Translations under genes and position numbers: made by a program | Shown: positions 1-9,348 of the stretch, piece after piece | How the letters are laid out: every line of letters starts with the position of its first letter | Numbering within the stretch: the stretch's first letter is position 1 | Notes under the pieces: model-generated | What the model saw: only the letters and a program-made list of their open reading frames with translations | Told to the model about the DNA's origin: nothing | The model's database searches: none | Assembly: GCA_020632595.1 (NCBI GenBank) | Contig: JACKFF010000001.1 | Coordinates: forward strand, 310,001-374,000 | Source: Nitrospiraceae bacterium | Lineage (GTDB): Bacteria > Nitrospirota > Nitrospiria > Nitrospirales > UBA8639 | Reading direction: 5' to 3' | Length of the DNA: 64,000 nt

Positions 1-40
1 TCCGTTATTTAAAAACGAGGTGCTCCGGCGGCGGGAATCC

Positions 41-409
41 ATGAGCCGGTTGTCGGTATTCTACAATACCATATTAGTGTTCCTGATCATGATCATCGCG
101 GTGATTTCCCCTGGACAGCCCGACTTCACCATGCGATGGTTAACGATTACCGGTGTGGTCATCTTGTCCGGGTTTGTGGTCTATCTGATTCTTCAACAAG
201 CCACTCGACACCGAATGGCCAAACGACAATTAATTGAACTCGAGAGGGGGATGGGGCTGTACCAAGAAGGCTGGATGTTTTCGGGAAAAACCACCTATCC
301 GCAACATTGGCAAACCGATTGGCTCTCAGACCGGAGCGTGGCGACGTACCTCACCATCCTCATTGTTCTTACAGGACTGGCTATCTATACTATGCTCATT
401 CGCCTCTAG
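41..409 (+). CDS. small membrane protein of unknown function
   Basis: A 122-residue protein if started at the ATG at 41, which follows a GGGA purine stretch; the reading frame is also open from an upstream TTG-like start at 20. It has two hydrophobic segments near the N-terminus (about residues 8-25 and 33-52), a charged central part of about 50 residues rich in Arg, Glu and Trp, and a third hydrophobic segment at the C-terminus. This suggests an inner-membrane protein with three helices. I do not recognise a family. The carbonic-anhydrase-like gene follows 55 bases downstream on the same strand, so the two may be co-transcribed. Function is unknown. Confidence 0.6.
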   Translation: MSRLSVFYNTILVFLIMIIAVISPGQPDFTMRWLTITGVVILSGFVVYLILQQATRHRMAKRQLIELERGMGLYQEGWMFSGKTTYPQHWQTDWLSDRSVATYLTILIVLTGLAIYTMLIRL

Positions 410-464
410 CCTCCACCTCACGTCCTCACATGAAGATACTCTATCCGGCGAAAGGATCGCGCTC

Positions 465-983
465 ATGTTAAGAACGTATCGAGGGATTGCCCCAACTGTG
501 GCGACCAGCGCGTTTATCGAAGACACGGCCGTCGTTATTGGGGATGTGTCCATCGGATCGGAATCGAGCGTCTGGTTTCATGCCGTCATACGCGGGGATG
601 TACATTCTATCCGCATTGGCCATCGGACCAATATTCAGGATCTCTGCCTGTTGCACGTCACACATGACACCCATGCCCTGACTCTTGGCGATGACATTAC
701 CGTGGGGCATCATGTGGTTCTCCATGGATGCACCATTCATGATCGGGTCCTGATTGGTATGGGCGCTATCATCATGGACGGCGTTGTGATCGAAGAAGAC
801 TGTGTCATTGGCGCTGGATCATTAATTACGGGGAATATCCACATCCCCTCAAGGAGCCTGGTCACGGGGTCTCCGGCCAAAGTGAAACGCCTGTTGACGG
901 ATGCTGAAATACAGTGGATCAAAGAATCTGCCGCGAACTACATCCGATACGCCCAACAATATGTCTCAGAACAGAATGAGTAA
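465..983 (+). CDS. gamma-carbonic anhydrase family protein (left-handed beta-helix)
   Basis: A 172-residue protein of the YrdA/PaaY/CaiE-like gamma-carbonic anhydrase family. The hexapeptide-repeat pattern of a left-handed parallel beta-helix is visible throughout (for example VVIGDVSIG, CVIGAGSLI). The likely zinc-ligand histidines lie in LLHVTHDTH and in VGHHVVLHG. A C-terminal alpha-helix ending near YAQQYVSEQ is typical. The frame is open further upstream to 234, but the beta-helix starts right after the ATG at 465, so that start is chosen. Members form trimers; whether this one has carbonic anhydrase activity cannot be decided from sequence. Confidence 0.9.
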   Translation: MLRTYRGIAPTVATSAFIEDTAVVIGDVSIGSESSVWFHAVIRGDVHSIRIGHRTNIQDLCLLHVTHDTHALTLGDDITVGHHVVLHGCTIHDRVLIGMGAIIMDGVVIEEDCVIGAGSLITGNIHIPSRSLVTGSPAKVKRLLTDAEIQWIKESAANYIRYAQQYVSEQNE

Positions 984-1073
984 TGTCGGTATTCCCGCAA
1001 TCCTGAATCAGGGTATGCCCTGGCTCTTGAAAAATTCCTCTCCCCAATCGCACATTCGGATAAGACCTCTCCC

Positions 1074-1871
1074 TTGAGCCCTTCTCTTTTTCAACACATT
1101 CCACTGATCATTTTGGGAGCCGGCTATACCGGTCGACGGCTCTATCACCAGGCTCGTGCAGCAGGGTGGAATGTTTTCGCGACAAGCCGAAGGCCGGATG
1201 TCCATCTTGCCGATATTTTGCCTGCGGATCGAATCCTTTTTGACCTGACTCAGACCGAAACCTGGCGATCCATTCCCACTCCGGCCCATCTCATTTGGTG
1301 TTTTCCTGCGACGCCACTGGATGTGGTCCAGACATTCTTTGCCGGCCGCCCCAAAGAGTCCGGTAGAATTCTGGTGTTGGGAAGCACATCCGCCTATGGC
1401 ACGAACTGCGGAGCCATTACGGAACAGACTCCCGTTAACATGGACCTTCCAAGGGTTCAAGGAGAAGAATATCTTCGGACACAATTGGGGGCTGTGGTCA
1501 TCCGACTGGCTGGATTATACGGGCCAGGTCGTCATGTGTTGGATTGGATAAGAACAGGCAGAATTCGCAATACTCCGAAATGGGTCAATCTCCTCCATGT
1601 AGAAGATGCGGCAGGCATCTGTTTACGAGCCCTTGAACGGGCTCAAAATGGTACCACGTATTTGGCTAGCGATGGGACCCCACGGACCTGGTCAGAGATT
1701 TTTTTAATGGCGTCAGAAAAGTGGAGCATACCCATTCCCTCACCCACACCCCCTCGAGAAACCGGCAAACAGATCTCCATTCACAAACTCCTCACCATCC
1801 TTCACTATACTCTTCGATTTCCCGACCTCTATCAGGCTTTGGACGACATTGAACGGCATTCATCATCATGA
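1074..1871 (+). CDS. NAD(P)-binding SDR/epimerase-like protein
   Basis: A 265-residue extended-SDR or YeeZ-like protein. The N-terminal Rossmann motif is IILGAGYTGRRL (about residues 11-22). The segment ILVLGSTSAYG is the beta-strand with the Ser/Tyr region, and VVIRLAGLYGPGR matches the family motif before the substrate domain. A classical YxxxK is not obvious, as in other YeeZ-type members. The start codon is a TTG at 1074; no ATG lies before the Rossmann motif. The gene is 90 bases downstream of the carbonic-anhydrase-like gene. It is probably an NAD(P)-dependent sugar-nucleotide or related reductase; the substrate is unknown. Confidence 0.75.
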   Translation: MSPSLFQHIPLIILGAGYTGRRLYHQARAAGWNVFATSRRPDVHLADILPADRILFDLTQTETWRSIPTPAHLIWCFPATPLDVVQTFFAGRPKESGRILVLGSTSAYGTNCGAITEQTPVNMDLPRVQGEEYLRTQLGAVVIRLAGLYGPGRHVLDWIRTGRIRNTPKWVNLLHVEDAAGICLRALERAQNGTTYLASDGTPRTWSEIFLMASEKWSIPIPSPTPPRETGKQISIHKLLTILHYTLRFPDLYQALDDIERHSSS

Positions 1872-1905
1872 AAACACATCACTGCAAGCAGCCACATGAT
1901 CATTC

Positions 1906-3372
1906 CTAACGGAAAAATGCGATAAGAGAATACACCACCACCCCGTTATTCACGGCATGCGCCACCATGCCGGGAATCACACTCCCGGTTCGTTCGTAGG
2001 CCCATGCCCACAACAACCCACTCCACAAAACCGTCAGAAACGCGATGAGCCCATAGCCATGGGCTAGGGCGAAAATCAACCCACTTGCGACCATGGAGAG
2101 GGAAAAACTGAATTTGGTTCGAAGTGTCGTAAAGAGAATTCCCCGGAAAATGAGTTCTTCAAAAAAGGGCGCCAGAAGAACGAAGTCGATTGTGGTTTTG
2201 ATAAGTTCCATCCGCGTTCCCCAAATCAACTGCGGGACAAACCATTCTGTCCAATGCACAGAAGATTGAAACGCATCCCCCCCGAGCACAATCATCCAGT
2301 CCCCAACAAGTCCAAGCGTCACCAACATCACGACCAGTGGCAGACCGGATTTCAATCGTGACCACACATTCGAACAGCCCACGGCCTGCAGGAATGATTG
2401 TTTTCTGGGTCGACACAACAGCAGGGAGGTCAGGACGACGGGAGGAAGATACAGCAAGGCAATCCCGAAATCCTCTATAATTCCAATACCATCAGGCATG
2501 ACCGCCACCAGCGCCATCAACAGTATCGTCAGGGCACCTCCACGGGCTAAGACCGCGATACCCTCCCGGAATGTCCATGGAATGCGCCAGGCAGCCAAGT
2601 CGGTTTGGGACTGTGAAATCGGGCCTTTCAACCGTGCAACACCCAGACGGAGAAAGAACACCCCCCCAATCCCGATCACCACAACCTCACCCGCCAATAG
2701 CATGCGCCATTTCCATAATGGGGGGTCGGTCAACTGAGACTCTTGTAATTGGAGATTTTCCTGTAAATCTCGATCTCCCGCCTGAACAGCTATTCGTCGC
2801 GCAAGATGAAAGTAAAACCAATTTGCGGGGACCTCTTCAGCTAACCTCGACTGCAAGAAGACATAATCAGCAGGCGACGTTTCGCTTTGCCCATATCCCA
2901 CTTCCAATAATCGACGAAAAAGAGCAGACTGATCGCGCTCCATACTCCAACTCATCACAAACTGGTTGAATTGGTCGGTCAACCCGGCTTCGCCATAGAC
3001 CATGCCCAAATACAATTTATCCAATGGTAAGGATTGATCATCCACCCTTTCTTCATACCAGAGTTGGATTTGATCCAGCGTTTCCCCGTCTTGTCCCCCC
3101 AAACGATACATCACTTGTTCAAACGAAGAGAGTTCAGGAAGGCGAGATTCAAAACCCAACATCCGGCTGGCGATCCGCTCAAGATCCCGGCTTGCAGGTG
3201 AAGCCAGGCGCACATCATCAGAAAGCGTCACCGCCCAAAACAACAAGCTTAGCCCCCCTATGCAGAACAACAAACACAGGCCAGTGAGCCAACGGGAAAA
3301 TTGAATTTCTTCTTCAAGATCCGAACGGGTATCGGATGTGACGTCAACTAATTGCTCGGTTTTCATGATCAT
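1906..3372 (-). CDS. CPBP-family intramembrane metalloprotease
   Basis: A 488-residue polytopic membrane protein with the CAAX protease/bacteriocin-processing (CPBP, Abi) domain at its C-terminus. The first motif EELIFRGILF carries the paired glutamates and the arginine. The second motif is FALAHGYGL with the histidine, followed by a third helix ending near PGMVAHAVNNG with another conserved His/Asn. The N-terminal 230 residues hold one membrane helix (about 28-50) and a long soluble, mostly helical region, larger than usual for CPBP proteins. It may process membrane or prenylated substrates; the substrate is unknown. It converges with the SDR gene, 35 bases away. Confidence 0.88.
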   Translation of the reverse strand: MIMKTEQLVDVTSDTRSDLEEEIQFSRWLTGLCLLFCIGGLSLLFWAVTLSDDVRLASPASRDLERIASRMLGFESRLPELSSFEQVMYRLGGQDGETLDQIQLWYEERVDDQSLPLDKLYLGMVYGEAGLTDQFNQFVMSWSMERDQSALFRRLLEVGYGQSETSPADYVFLQSRLAEEVPANWFYFHLARRIAVQAGDRDLQENLQLQESQLTDPPLWKWRMLLAGEVVVIGIGGVFFLRLGVARLKGPISQSQTDLAAWRIPWTFREGIAVLARGGALTILLMALVAVMPDGIGIIEDFGIALLYLPPVVLTSLLLCRPRKQSFLQAVGCSNVWSRLKSGLPLVVMLVTLGLVGDWMIVLGGDAFQSSVHWTEWFVPQLIWGTRMELIKTTIDFVLLAPFFEELIFRGILFTTLRTKFSFSLSMVASGLIFALAHGYGLIAFLTVLWSGLLWAWAYERTGSVIPGMVAHAVNNGVVVYSLIAFFR

Positions 3373-3691
3373 GGCTCACGTGTAGAGGGGAATTTTGCCT
3401 TCGTCCAAGGACAGAGACGATATCATGATCAACGAATGCCATGCTCAGGCCTGACGTAACTGTGGGAGTACCCACAAGGAATCCGGATAAGTATTTCATT
3501 GGGTTCAGACCTGTGATTGAAACAAATAGCCAGTCCTGCCCTACACCGCGAACATCGAAACCAGGACGGTCCGCGGCAAAATAATCAAAAAAAAATTACA
3601 ATCAATGGACTTTCAAATTAAATTTTCACAATCTTAATAGGCAGAGGATGGGTATTTATTTCAAGAGCTTCAGCTCATTCCTTTCTTAAGA
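3373..3691. other. intergenic region, no gene seen
   Basis: AT-rich stretch upstream of the CPBP gene. It should hold that gene's promoter. I see no long reading frame, tRNA or clear repeat in it. Confidence 0.4.
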
Positions 3692-3904
3692 TCAAAATTT
3701 TATTTCTCTAAAATCAGGATCAGCCAGCATCTCTTCTACAGCCACCATATCAAAACCTCATGCATCTGCCAGTTCCTGGTTTGATATACCGAGGTTTCCC
3801 TCTTGAAAGAGAATAGGCTCATTTCGTTTCAGGTCTATTGAGGGCTGAATCCTCTTTGGGAATTTCCCAGCGATCAAAGAGGATCGAAAGGCCCTATCTG
3901 GCAT
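3692..3904 (-). pseudogene. degenerate short reading frame interrupted by one TGA
   Basis: Read on the minus strand from an ATG at 3904, the frame gives about 70 residues beginning MPDRAFRSSL. It contains LGISNQELADA, then a TGA at 3758-3760, then GFDMVAVEEMLADPDFREI and a proper stop at 3692. The sequence on both sides of the TGA looks protein-like and acidic/amphipathic, so this may be a small gene with one nonsense mutation. I do not recognise the family. A second short frame (42 codons, one membrane helix) ends at 3926 just upstream on the same strand. Both may be remnants of one small locus. Confidence 0.25.
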
Positions 3905-4054
3905 GATTCCGGACCACATTATGATCTACGGCTGCCCGAGACTCATTTTCTGAAATTCTCTGTCTACAAATTCATAGATCGTTATTCCTATAACGATGAG
4001 AAATCTCCACAGCACTGAGGCCACAGGTAAGACAAGCCTGTTTAAATTGTTCAT

Positions 4055-4593
4055 TTTTCTGAATATTTAGGCAAATTCTTCCCCCGAAAGTACCAAAAAC
4101 GATCCTGACCAAAACCATCCCTCACCGCACGGTTGTTAACCCACCATTGTATCGGCCAATCCATCCGCAGGGTAAACTGACAAGGCAAGAGGAGACTATA
4201 AAATCTCATCGTTCTATAATTTATCTAGGCCTGGTCAAGATGCGGAGCCGCGTCCAGAGTCACGGCGAGCACTATCTGAGCAACTTGAGTTGGGCCGCCG
4301 CCGGGTTCGACGAGCATCGAAAGGGTACTTTCGGACCACGCCCAGGGGCAGGGGCTTTAGCCCCGTTGGCGAATGTGGGGTCACGCCCTATGGATCACCC
4401 TCTGTAATTTGGGCTCGGCTCCCAGGATGAACCCCGTCCTTATTTCTTTCATTCCTCAAATGATTTTCCGTCGAGAGTAACGGCCTATTTCTGGCCCCCA
4501 GTACATACCCCTAACTTGGATAATCCGATACAATATAAGAAAAAGATCTGTAGCCTCTGGGTAACCTGATCAAGATTGATCCGTTGCGCAACT
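4055..4593. other. intergenic region with GC-rich hairpin
   Basis: No convincing gene. A plus-strand frame at 4147-4407 has low-complexity, unnatural protein composition and is not called. A perfect 5-bp hairpin (GGGGC-TTTA-GCCCC) lies at 4351-4364 within a short GC-rich block unlike its AT-rich surroundings. It is not followed by a T-run, so it is not a clear terminator. The right end should contain the promoter of the malic enzyme gene. Confidence 0.35.
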
Positions 4594-4609
4594 AAAGAGG
4601 AGGGACTTC

Positions 4610-6091
4610 TTGGTGTGGAATTTTTTTAAGCGACAGCAAAATGGGCAAAGTTCCTCGCAAGATATCGGCCCCTATTCCAATTACCGGATGGCCGTGCGAT
4701 TAGAATTGACCCAACGCACCGGGGTCTTCGCCCAATTAGCCACCGCCATCGCAGAAGAAGGCGCCAGTTTGGGCGCATACGACATGGTCTCGGCCACTCG
4801 CACCAAAGTGATCCGGGATATTACCCTGGATGTCCAGAGTGAAGAACATGGCGAACGGGTCATGAAACGCCTGAATTCGTTGGCCGATGTTCGGGTCATC
4901 GCCTCATCGGATCGGATTTTCCTCATGCATTTGGGCGGAAAAATCCGGGTGGAGAGCAAGTTCCCGGTGAAAACCAGAAATACCCTGTCTATGGTCTACA
5001 CGCCTGGAGTCGGTCGCGTCGTCAAAGCCATTGCCGCGGATGAGAAAAAGGCCTACTCCTTTACGACAAAAAATAACAGCATCGCTGTCGTGACAGACGG
5101 ATCCGCCATATTGGGCTTAGGAAATCTTGGCCCTCTCGCCGCCTTACCGGTCATGGAAGGCAAAGCCATGTTGTTCCATCAATTTGCCGGTATTGATGCC
5201 TGGCCTCTCTGTCTCAATACCCAGGATTCAGAAGAGATTATCCGGACGGTGGTCGCCATTTCTCCGTCATTTGGAGGCATTAACCTGGAAGACATCAGTG
5301 CTCCCCGATGCTTTGACATTGAGCGACGACTGCAGGCCGAACTGGATATTCCGGTCATGCATGATGATCAGCATGGAACGGCTGTGGTCATTTTGGGTGC
5401 GCTTCTGAATGCCTTAAAAGTCACACGCCGAACCATCAATGAAATTACCGTGGTGGTCCTCGGATTGGGAGCGGCAGGCACGGCCTGTTGTGAATTACTT
5501 TTAGGAGCCGGCGTCACCAGGCTCAAGGGGTGCGACAAACAGGGACTGGTGTTGGATCGACCAGTGGAAGAACTTCTGCCGCATCGCCATATGCTTCGCA
5601 GCATCATTCCGTATGATCAGCCGACCGGAACCCTTCAGGACGCCCTGAAAGATGCCCATGTCATTATCGGTCTTTCCTCGGCCAACATTTTAAAACCCGA
5701 AGACTTGGCCCTAATGGCCAAGGATCCCATTGTGTTTGCCTTAGCCAATCCTGATCCTGAAATCCTACCCGAGGTCGCCATTCCCCACTGTCGCGTCTAT
5801 GCCAGCGGGCGGTCGGATTATCCCAATCAATGCAACAATCTCTTGTCGTTTCCCGGCATCTTTCGTGGAGCCCTTGATGTGCAAGCCAAAACGATTAATG
5901 AACCGATGCTCATTGCTGCCGCTCATGCCCTCTCCAAGATGATTCCTGACTCCGCACTCAGTGAGGAATATATTATTCCCAGCGTATTCGACAAGCAGGT
6001 GGTACCCAAGGTCGCCAAGGCCGTCTCTCAGGCTGCTATTGACTCCGGCGTGGCACGCCGAATAAAGAAGGACATGGAAGAGGAGCTGTAA
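4610..6091 (+). CDS. NAD(P)-dependent malic enzyme with N-terminal ACT domain
   Basis: A 493-residue protein. Residues about 25-105 form an ACT-like regulatory domain (RLELTQRTGVFAQLATAIAE). The malic enzyme catalytic core follows, with YTPGVG (substrate motif), the Asp of VVTDGSAILGLGNLG, and the metal-binding region INLEDISAPRCFDIE followed by MHDDQHGTAVV. The NAD(P) domain starts at VVLGLGAAGTACCELL. It decarboxylates malate to pyruvate in the cytoplasm; the ACT domain suggests allosteric control by a small ligand, probably an amino acid. The start is TTG at 4610 or GTG at 4613, with AAAGAGGAGGG just upstream. It stands alone between intergenic DNA and a convergent uppP. Confidence 0.93.
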   Translation: MVWNFFKRQQNGQSSSQDIGPYSNYRMAVRLELTQRTGVFAQLATAIAEEGASLGAYDMVSATRTKVIRDITLDVQSEEHGERVMKRLNSLADVRVIASSDRIFLMHLGGKIRVESKFPVKTRNTLSMVYTPGVGRVVKAIAADEKKAYSFTTKNNSIAVVTDGSAILGLGNLGPLAALPVMEGKAMLFHQFAGIDAWPLCLNTQDSEEIIRTVVAISPSFGGINLEDISAPRCFDIERRLQAELDIPVMHDDQHGTAVVILGALLNALKVTRRTINEITVVVLGLGAAGTACCELLLGAGVTRLKGCDKQGLVLDRPVEELLPHRHMLRSIIPYDQPTGTLQDALKDAHVIIGLSSANILKPEDLALMAKDPIVFALANPDPEILPEVAIPHCRVYASGRSDYPNQCNNLLSFPGIFRGALDVQAKTINEPMLIAAAHALSKMIPDSALSEEYIIPSVFDKQVVPKVAKAVSQAAIDSGVARRIKKDMEEEL

Positions 6092-6128
6092 GTACACCAA
6101 CTAAGAATGGTTAGGGAGACAGCAGGGT

Positions 6129-6938
6129 TTATTTTAAAGAATCCCAAAGGATGATGCTTATTCCGAGTGGCCACAGATAATAAGCGAATAAATGGAAGTG
6201 ATCCTGCCTGACAAGTCTAATGATCAACGAAATGGACCCATATCCCACCAGGGCCGCGACGACCATTCCGACCACATAGACACCTATCGGGTCATGAATC
6301 TGATCCATGCCTTTCCCAATTTCTAAGATCGTCGCCCCCACAATCGCTGGCATAGAAATCAGAAGAGAAAACCGGGCCGATAGCTCACGATCCAAACCTA
6401 ACAACACTCCACTGGCTATGGTTGACCCAGACCGGGAAATCCCTGGAAGGACCGCCACACCCTGCACCATGCCAATCGCCAGGGCATCCCGTATGCTCAT
6501 CTCCTGAATACCTCTTGCACGGCTTCTCCCATGCCCCAACCAGAGAATCACACCGGTAATCAACAACATAACGGCTACAACGGAGGGCTGAACCAGCGTT
6601 TCAAGACCGATCGATCGAATACCTAATCCAATGATTGCCGTAGGGATAGATGCGATCAGAACATAGTGGATGGTGCGTCGCTCAAATCCTTGAAATAGGC
6701 TGCCTTGTGTTGTCGTCCCTCCAAGATAACCTAAGCCCAGGGTGAGGAGATCATGGCGAAAATACACCAGGATCGCGGTTACGGTCGCCAGATGCAACAT
6801 GATGTCATACAACAAATTGGTCTCACTAAAATGACCAAACCAGTGTTGAGCCAGAACTAAATGTCCGGATGAGGATACCGGGAGGAATTCCGTGAGTCCT
6901 TGAATGACCGCAAGCACCACCGCTTCGATGTAGTCCAT
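6129..6938 (-). CDS. uppP: undecaprenyl-diphosphatase UppP (BacA)
   Basis: A 269-residue integral membrane protein of the UppP/BacA family. The first signature is GLTEFLPVSSSGHL (about residues 14-27). The second is near VLPGISRSGSTIASG (about 162-176), with the catalytic-site Ser/Arg residues. About eight hydrophobic helices fit the family. It dephosphorylates undecaprenyl pyrophosphate at the membrane, freeing the lipid carrier used for peptidoglycan and for the glycans encoded in this window. It lies 68 bases downstream of rfbD on the same strand and probably ends the precursor block. Confidence 0.95.
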   Translation of the reverse strand: MDYIEAVVLAVIQGLTEFLPVSSSGHLVLAQHWFGHFSETNLLYDIMLHLATVTAILVYFRHDLLTLGLGYLGGTTTQGSLFQGFERRTIHYVLIASIPTAIIGLGIRSIGLETLVQPSVVAVMLLITGVILWLGHGRSRARGIQEMSIRDALAIGMVQGVAVLPGISRSGSTIASGVLLGLDRELSARFSLLISMPAIVGATILEIGKGMDQIHDPIGVYVVGMVVAALVGYGSISLIIRLVRQDHFHLFAYYLWPLGISIILWDSLK

Positions 6939-7006
6939 CGTTTAGGAATGCCTTTCTTGTAGCTGATGATCAGGAAAAAGATGATTCACAGAACAGATGA
7001 CGACCC

Positions 7007-7843
7007 CTAGCCTTTCCACTGACTGGCAAAATCGCGAACGCCCTCTTCCCAGGGCGGCAACTTAATCAAAGGGTCCTGTAAAGAAGTCAGCACGGCATAG
7101 GATGGCCGTCGTGCCGGACGAGGAAATTGAGCTGTCGCTATCGGCACAACCGAGGTTTGAATATCCAATGCCTGATATAGTGTTTGAGCCAATTCATACC
7201 AACTGGTCCCGCCTGTACCGGCCATGTGATAGGTCCCAAACGCATCAGTCTCTCCCAATTGGAATACCGCCTGGGCAAGATGGGGGGCAAAGGTCGGTGA
7301 CCCATACTGGTCACTGACGACTTTCACGACCTCCCGGCCTGCCATTCGACAAATTGTACTGGGGAAGTTCTTCCCTACAGTGTGGTAAAGCCAGGCTGTC
7401 CGAACAATAAAATGCCGTGGGTTCGCGACCCGCACAGCCTCTTCACCGGCTAATTTACTGAGCCCATAGACGCCTAACGGATTCGTACGATCAAATTCAT
7501 GATAGGGCCGATTCTGCTGACCATCAAATACATAATCAGTGGAAAAATGAATTAGGGTCATCCCCAAATCATTCGTCACCACGGCAAGATTTCTCGGGCC
7601 CAGGGCATTACCCCGGTAGGCGGCATCCGGCTTCACTTCTGCCTCATCCACCTGCGTAAATGCGGCCGCATTGATGACAATGTGTGGTCGAAGTTGATCA
7701 AGGGCTTTCCTGACTTCCTCGAACTGCGTGATATCCAAATCCTGGAGATCCCAAGCCGTGACCTCATGGTCGGCATATTGCCGTTGAAGGGCCTGCCCTA
7801 ATTGCCCTTGAGCCCCTGTGATTAAAATTCGATTCTGCCTCAT
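7007..7843 (-). CDS. rfbD: dTDP-4-dehydrorhamnose reductase
   Basis: A 278-residue SDR. The Rossmann motif ILITGAQGQLGQAL is at the N-terminus and the YGLSKLAGE segment holds the catalytic Tyr-x-x-x-Lys. HFSTDYVFDG is typical of RfbD/RmlD. It makes dTDP-L-rhamnose in the last step of the pathway. The frame is open to 7870, but the ATG at 7843 overlaps the rfbC stop by four bases (ATGA) and matches the family N-terminus, so this start is used. Translational coupling with rfbC is likely. Confidence 0.95.
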   Translation of the reverse strand: MRQNRILITGAQGQLGQALQRQYADHEVTAWDLQDLDITQFEEVRKALDQLRPHIVINAAAFTQVDEAEVKPDAAYRGNALGPRNLAVVTNDLGMTLIHFSTDYVFDGQQNRPYHEFDRTNPLGVYGLSKLAGEEAVRVANPRHFIVRTAWLYHTVGKNFPSTICRMAGREVVKVVSDQYGSPTFAPHLAQAVFQLGETDAFGTYHMAGTGGTSWYELAQTLYQALDIQTSVVPIATAQFPRPARRPSYAVLTSLQDPLIKLPPWEEGVRDFASQWKG

Positions 7844-8394
7844 GATTGATAATCCGGAAGCTGGTCGCACAGGTCATCGAGTAACAGCCCGGCAGCATCC
7901 TTTGTGGAGAGAAGTGGCCGTTCGATCGGCCAATGAATGCCAATACGGGGATCTTTCCATTGAATGGTCACTTCACCACCAGGTGCATAAAAATCGGTGC
8001 ATTTGTACTCCACTTCAGCCACATCGCTGAGGACACAAAATCCATGGGCGAATCCCATAGGAACATAAATTTGTCTGAAATTCTCTGCCGATAAGGTCAC
8101 CCCCACCCATGAGGCAAAAGTCGGAGACCCCTTACGAATATCAACCGCGACATCAAAGATTTCTCCACGGATCACCCGAATGAGCTTTCCTTGTGGACGA
8201 GTCATTTGAAAGTGTAACCCACGAAGGGTCCCGAGAACCGACGATGAACAATTATCCTGCACAAATGGAGGCAGAATCCCTGCCTCCTGATACTTTTGCA
8301 CATGATACGTTTCTAAAAACCATCCACGGTGATCCCGGTACACATCAGGCTCAACAATCAGAACCTCCGGGAGTCGCGTTGGGAGAAATTTCAT
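7840..8394 (-). CDS. rfbC: dTDP-4-dehydrorhamnose 3,5-epimerase
   Basis: A 184-residue cupin-fold epimerase of normal length. Motifs are VYRDHRGWFLETYH near the N-terminus, FVQDNCSSSVLGTLRGLHFQ with the catalytic His, and VPMGFAHGFCVLSD. It converts dTDP-4-keto-6-deoxyglucose to dTDP-4-keto-L-rhamnose, acting after RfbB and before RfbD. It lies six bases downstream of rfbA and overlaps rfbD by four bases, so the four rhamnose genes are an operon in the order B-A-C-D. Confidence 0.96.
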   Translation of the reverse strand: MKFLPTRLPEVLIVEPDVYRDHRGWFLETYHVQKYQEAGILPPFVQDNCSSSVLGTLRGLHFQMTRPQGKLIRVIRGEIFDVAVDIRKGSPTFASWVGVTLSAENFRQIYVPMGFAHGFCVLSDVAEVEYKCTDFYAPGGEVTIQWKDPRIGIHWPIERPLLSTKDAAGLLLDDLCDQLPDYQS

Positions 8395-8400
8395 ATCCGG

Positions 8401-9276
8401 TTACTCCTGCCCCTGATTGACCAAATGCAGCAGATATTGCCCGTACCCGTTGTCTTTCATTTTCGTGGCTAAGCGCAACACGTCACCTGGCTGAATGTAT
8501 CCCATTTTGTATGCGATTTCTTCCGGACAGGAAACCATCAGGCCCTGTCGCTCTTGTAACACTTGAATATAGTGGGCTGCTTGCATGAGAGATTCATGAG
8601 TCCCAGTATCCAACCACGCAATGCCACGCCCAAGCACCCGGACCTGCAGGGATCCGGCTTCTAAATAGGTTTTATTTACATCCGTGATTTCGAGTTCATT
8701 TCTCGCCGAAGGCTTGAGAGAATCGGCGATACCCACGACCCGATTGTCATAAAAATATAACCCGGTTACGGCATAGGGCGACTTGGGACGGGAGGGCTTT
8801 TCCTCCAGGCTCGTGGCTTGCCCGTGATCATTAAAGGTCACCACACCGTATCGTTCGGGATCCCGTACCTGGTAGGCAAACACTTGAGCCCCTGTGGCCT
8901 GAGAGGCCGCCTCCTGAAGATAGCGAGACAGCCCATGCCCATAAAAAATATTATCCCCAAGAATGAGCGCCACCCGATCCTGTCCGATAAACTCACGCCC
9001 AATTACAAAGGCTTGCGCAATTCCTTCGGGTCGGGGTTGCACCTGGTATCGGATCGTTAACCCGAGATGACTGCCATCACCTAACAACCGGACAAACCCT
9101 TCCTGCTCATGAGGAGTGGTGATCACCAAAATTTCCCGGATTCCAGCCAGCATCAGAGTCGACAATGGATAGTAAATCATCGGTTTATCAAAAACCGGCA
9201 TGAGTTGCTTGCTGACTGCGTGGGTTAAGGGATAGAGTCGGGTTCCCGATCCGCCCGCTAGGATGATTCCCTTCAT
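8401..9276 (-). CDS. rfbA: glucose-1-phosphate thymidylyltransferase
   Basis: A 291-residue nucleotidyltransferase. The signature LAGGSGTRLYPLT with the following SKQLMPVFDKPM is at the N-terminus, LILGDNIFYG carries the metal-binding Asp, and SLEEKPSRPKSPYAVTGLYFYD is characteristic of RmlA. It makes dTDP-glucose from glucose-1-phosphate and dTTP. The frame is open to 9327, but the ATG at 9276 starts directly at the family N-terminus MKGIILAGG. Confidence 0.96.
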   Translation of the reverse strand: MKGIILAGGSGTRLYPLTHAVSKQLMPVFDKPMIYYPLSTLMLAGIREILVITTPHEQEGFVRLLGDGSHLGLTIRYQVQPRPEGIAQAFVIGREFIGQDRVALILGDNIFYGHGLSRYLQEAASQATGAQVFAYQVRDPERYGVVTFNDHGQATSLEEKPSRPKSPYAVTGLYFYDNRVVGIADSLKPSARNELEITDVNKTYLEAGSLQVRVLGRGIAWLDTGTHESLMQAAHYIQVLQERQGLMVSCPEEIAYKMGYIQPGDVLRLATKMKDNGYGQYLLHLVNQGQE

Positions 9277-9348
9277 CGTACCCCCTTGCATCCCAATGTC
9301 TTCATCATCCTCATGTGACCTTGCCAAAATGAGAGAACGTTTCCGCCC

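Noticed and set aside
4147..4407. 86-codon frame upstream of the malic enzyme gene
   Set aside because: Contains a GC-rich hairpin repeat and lacks recognisable protein features; judged non-coding.
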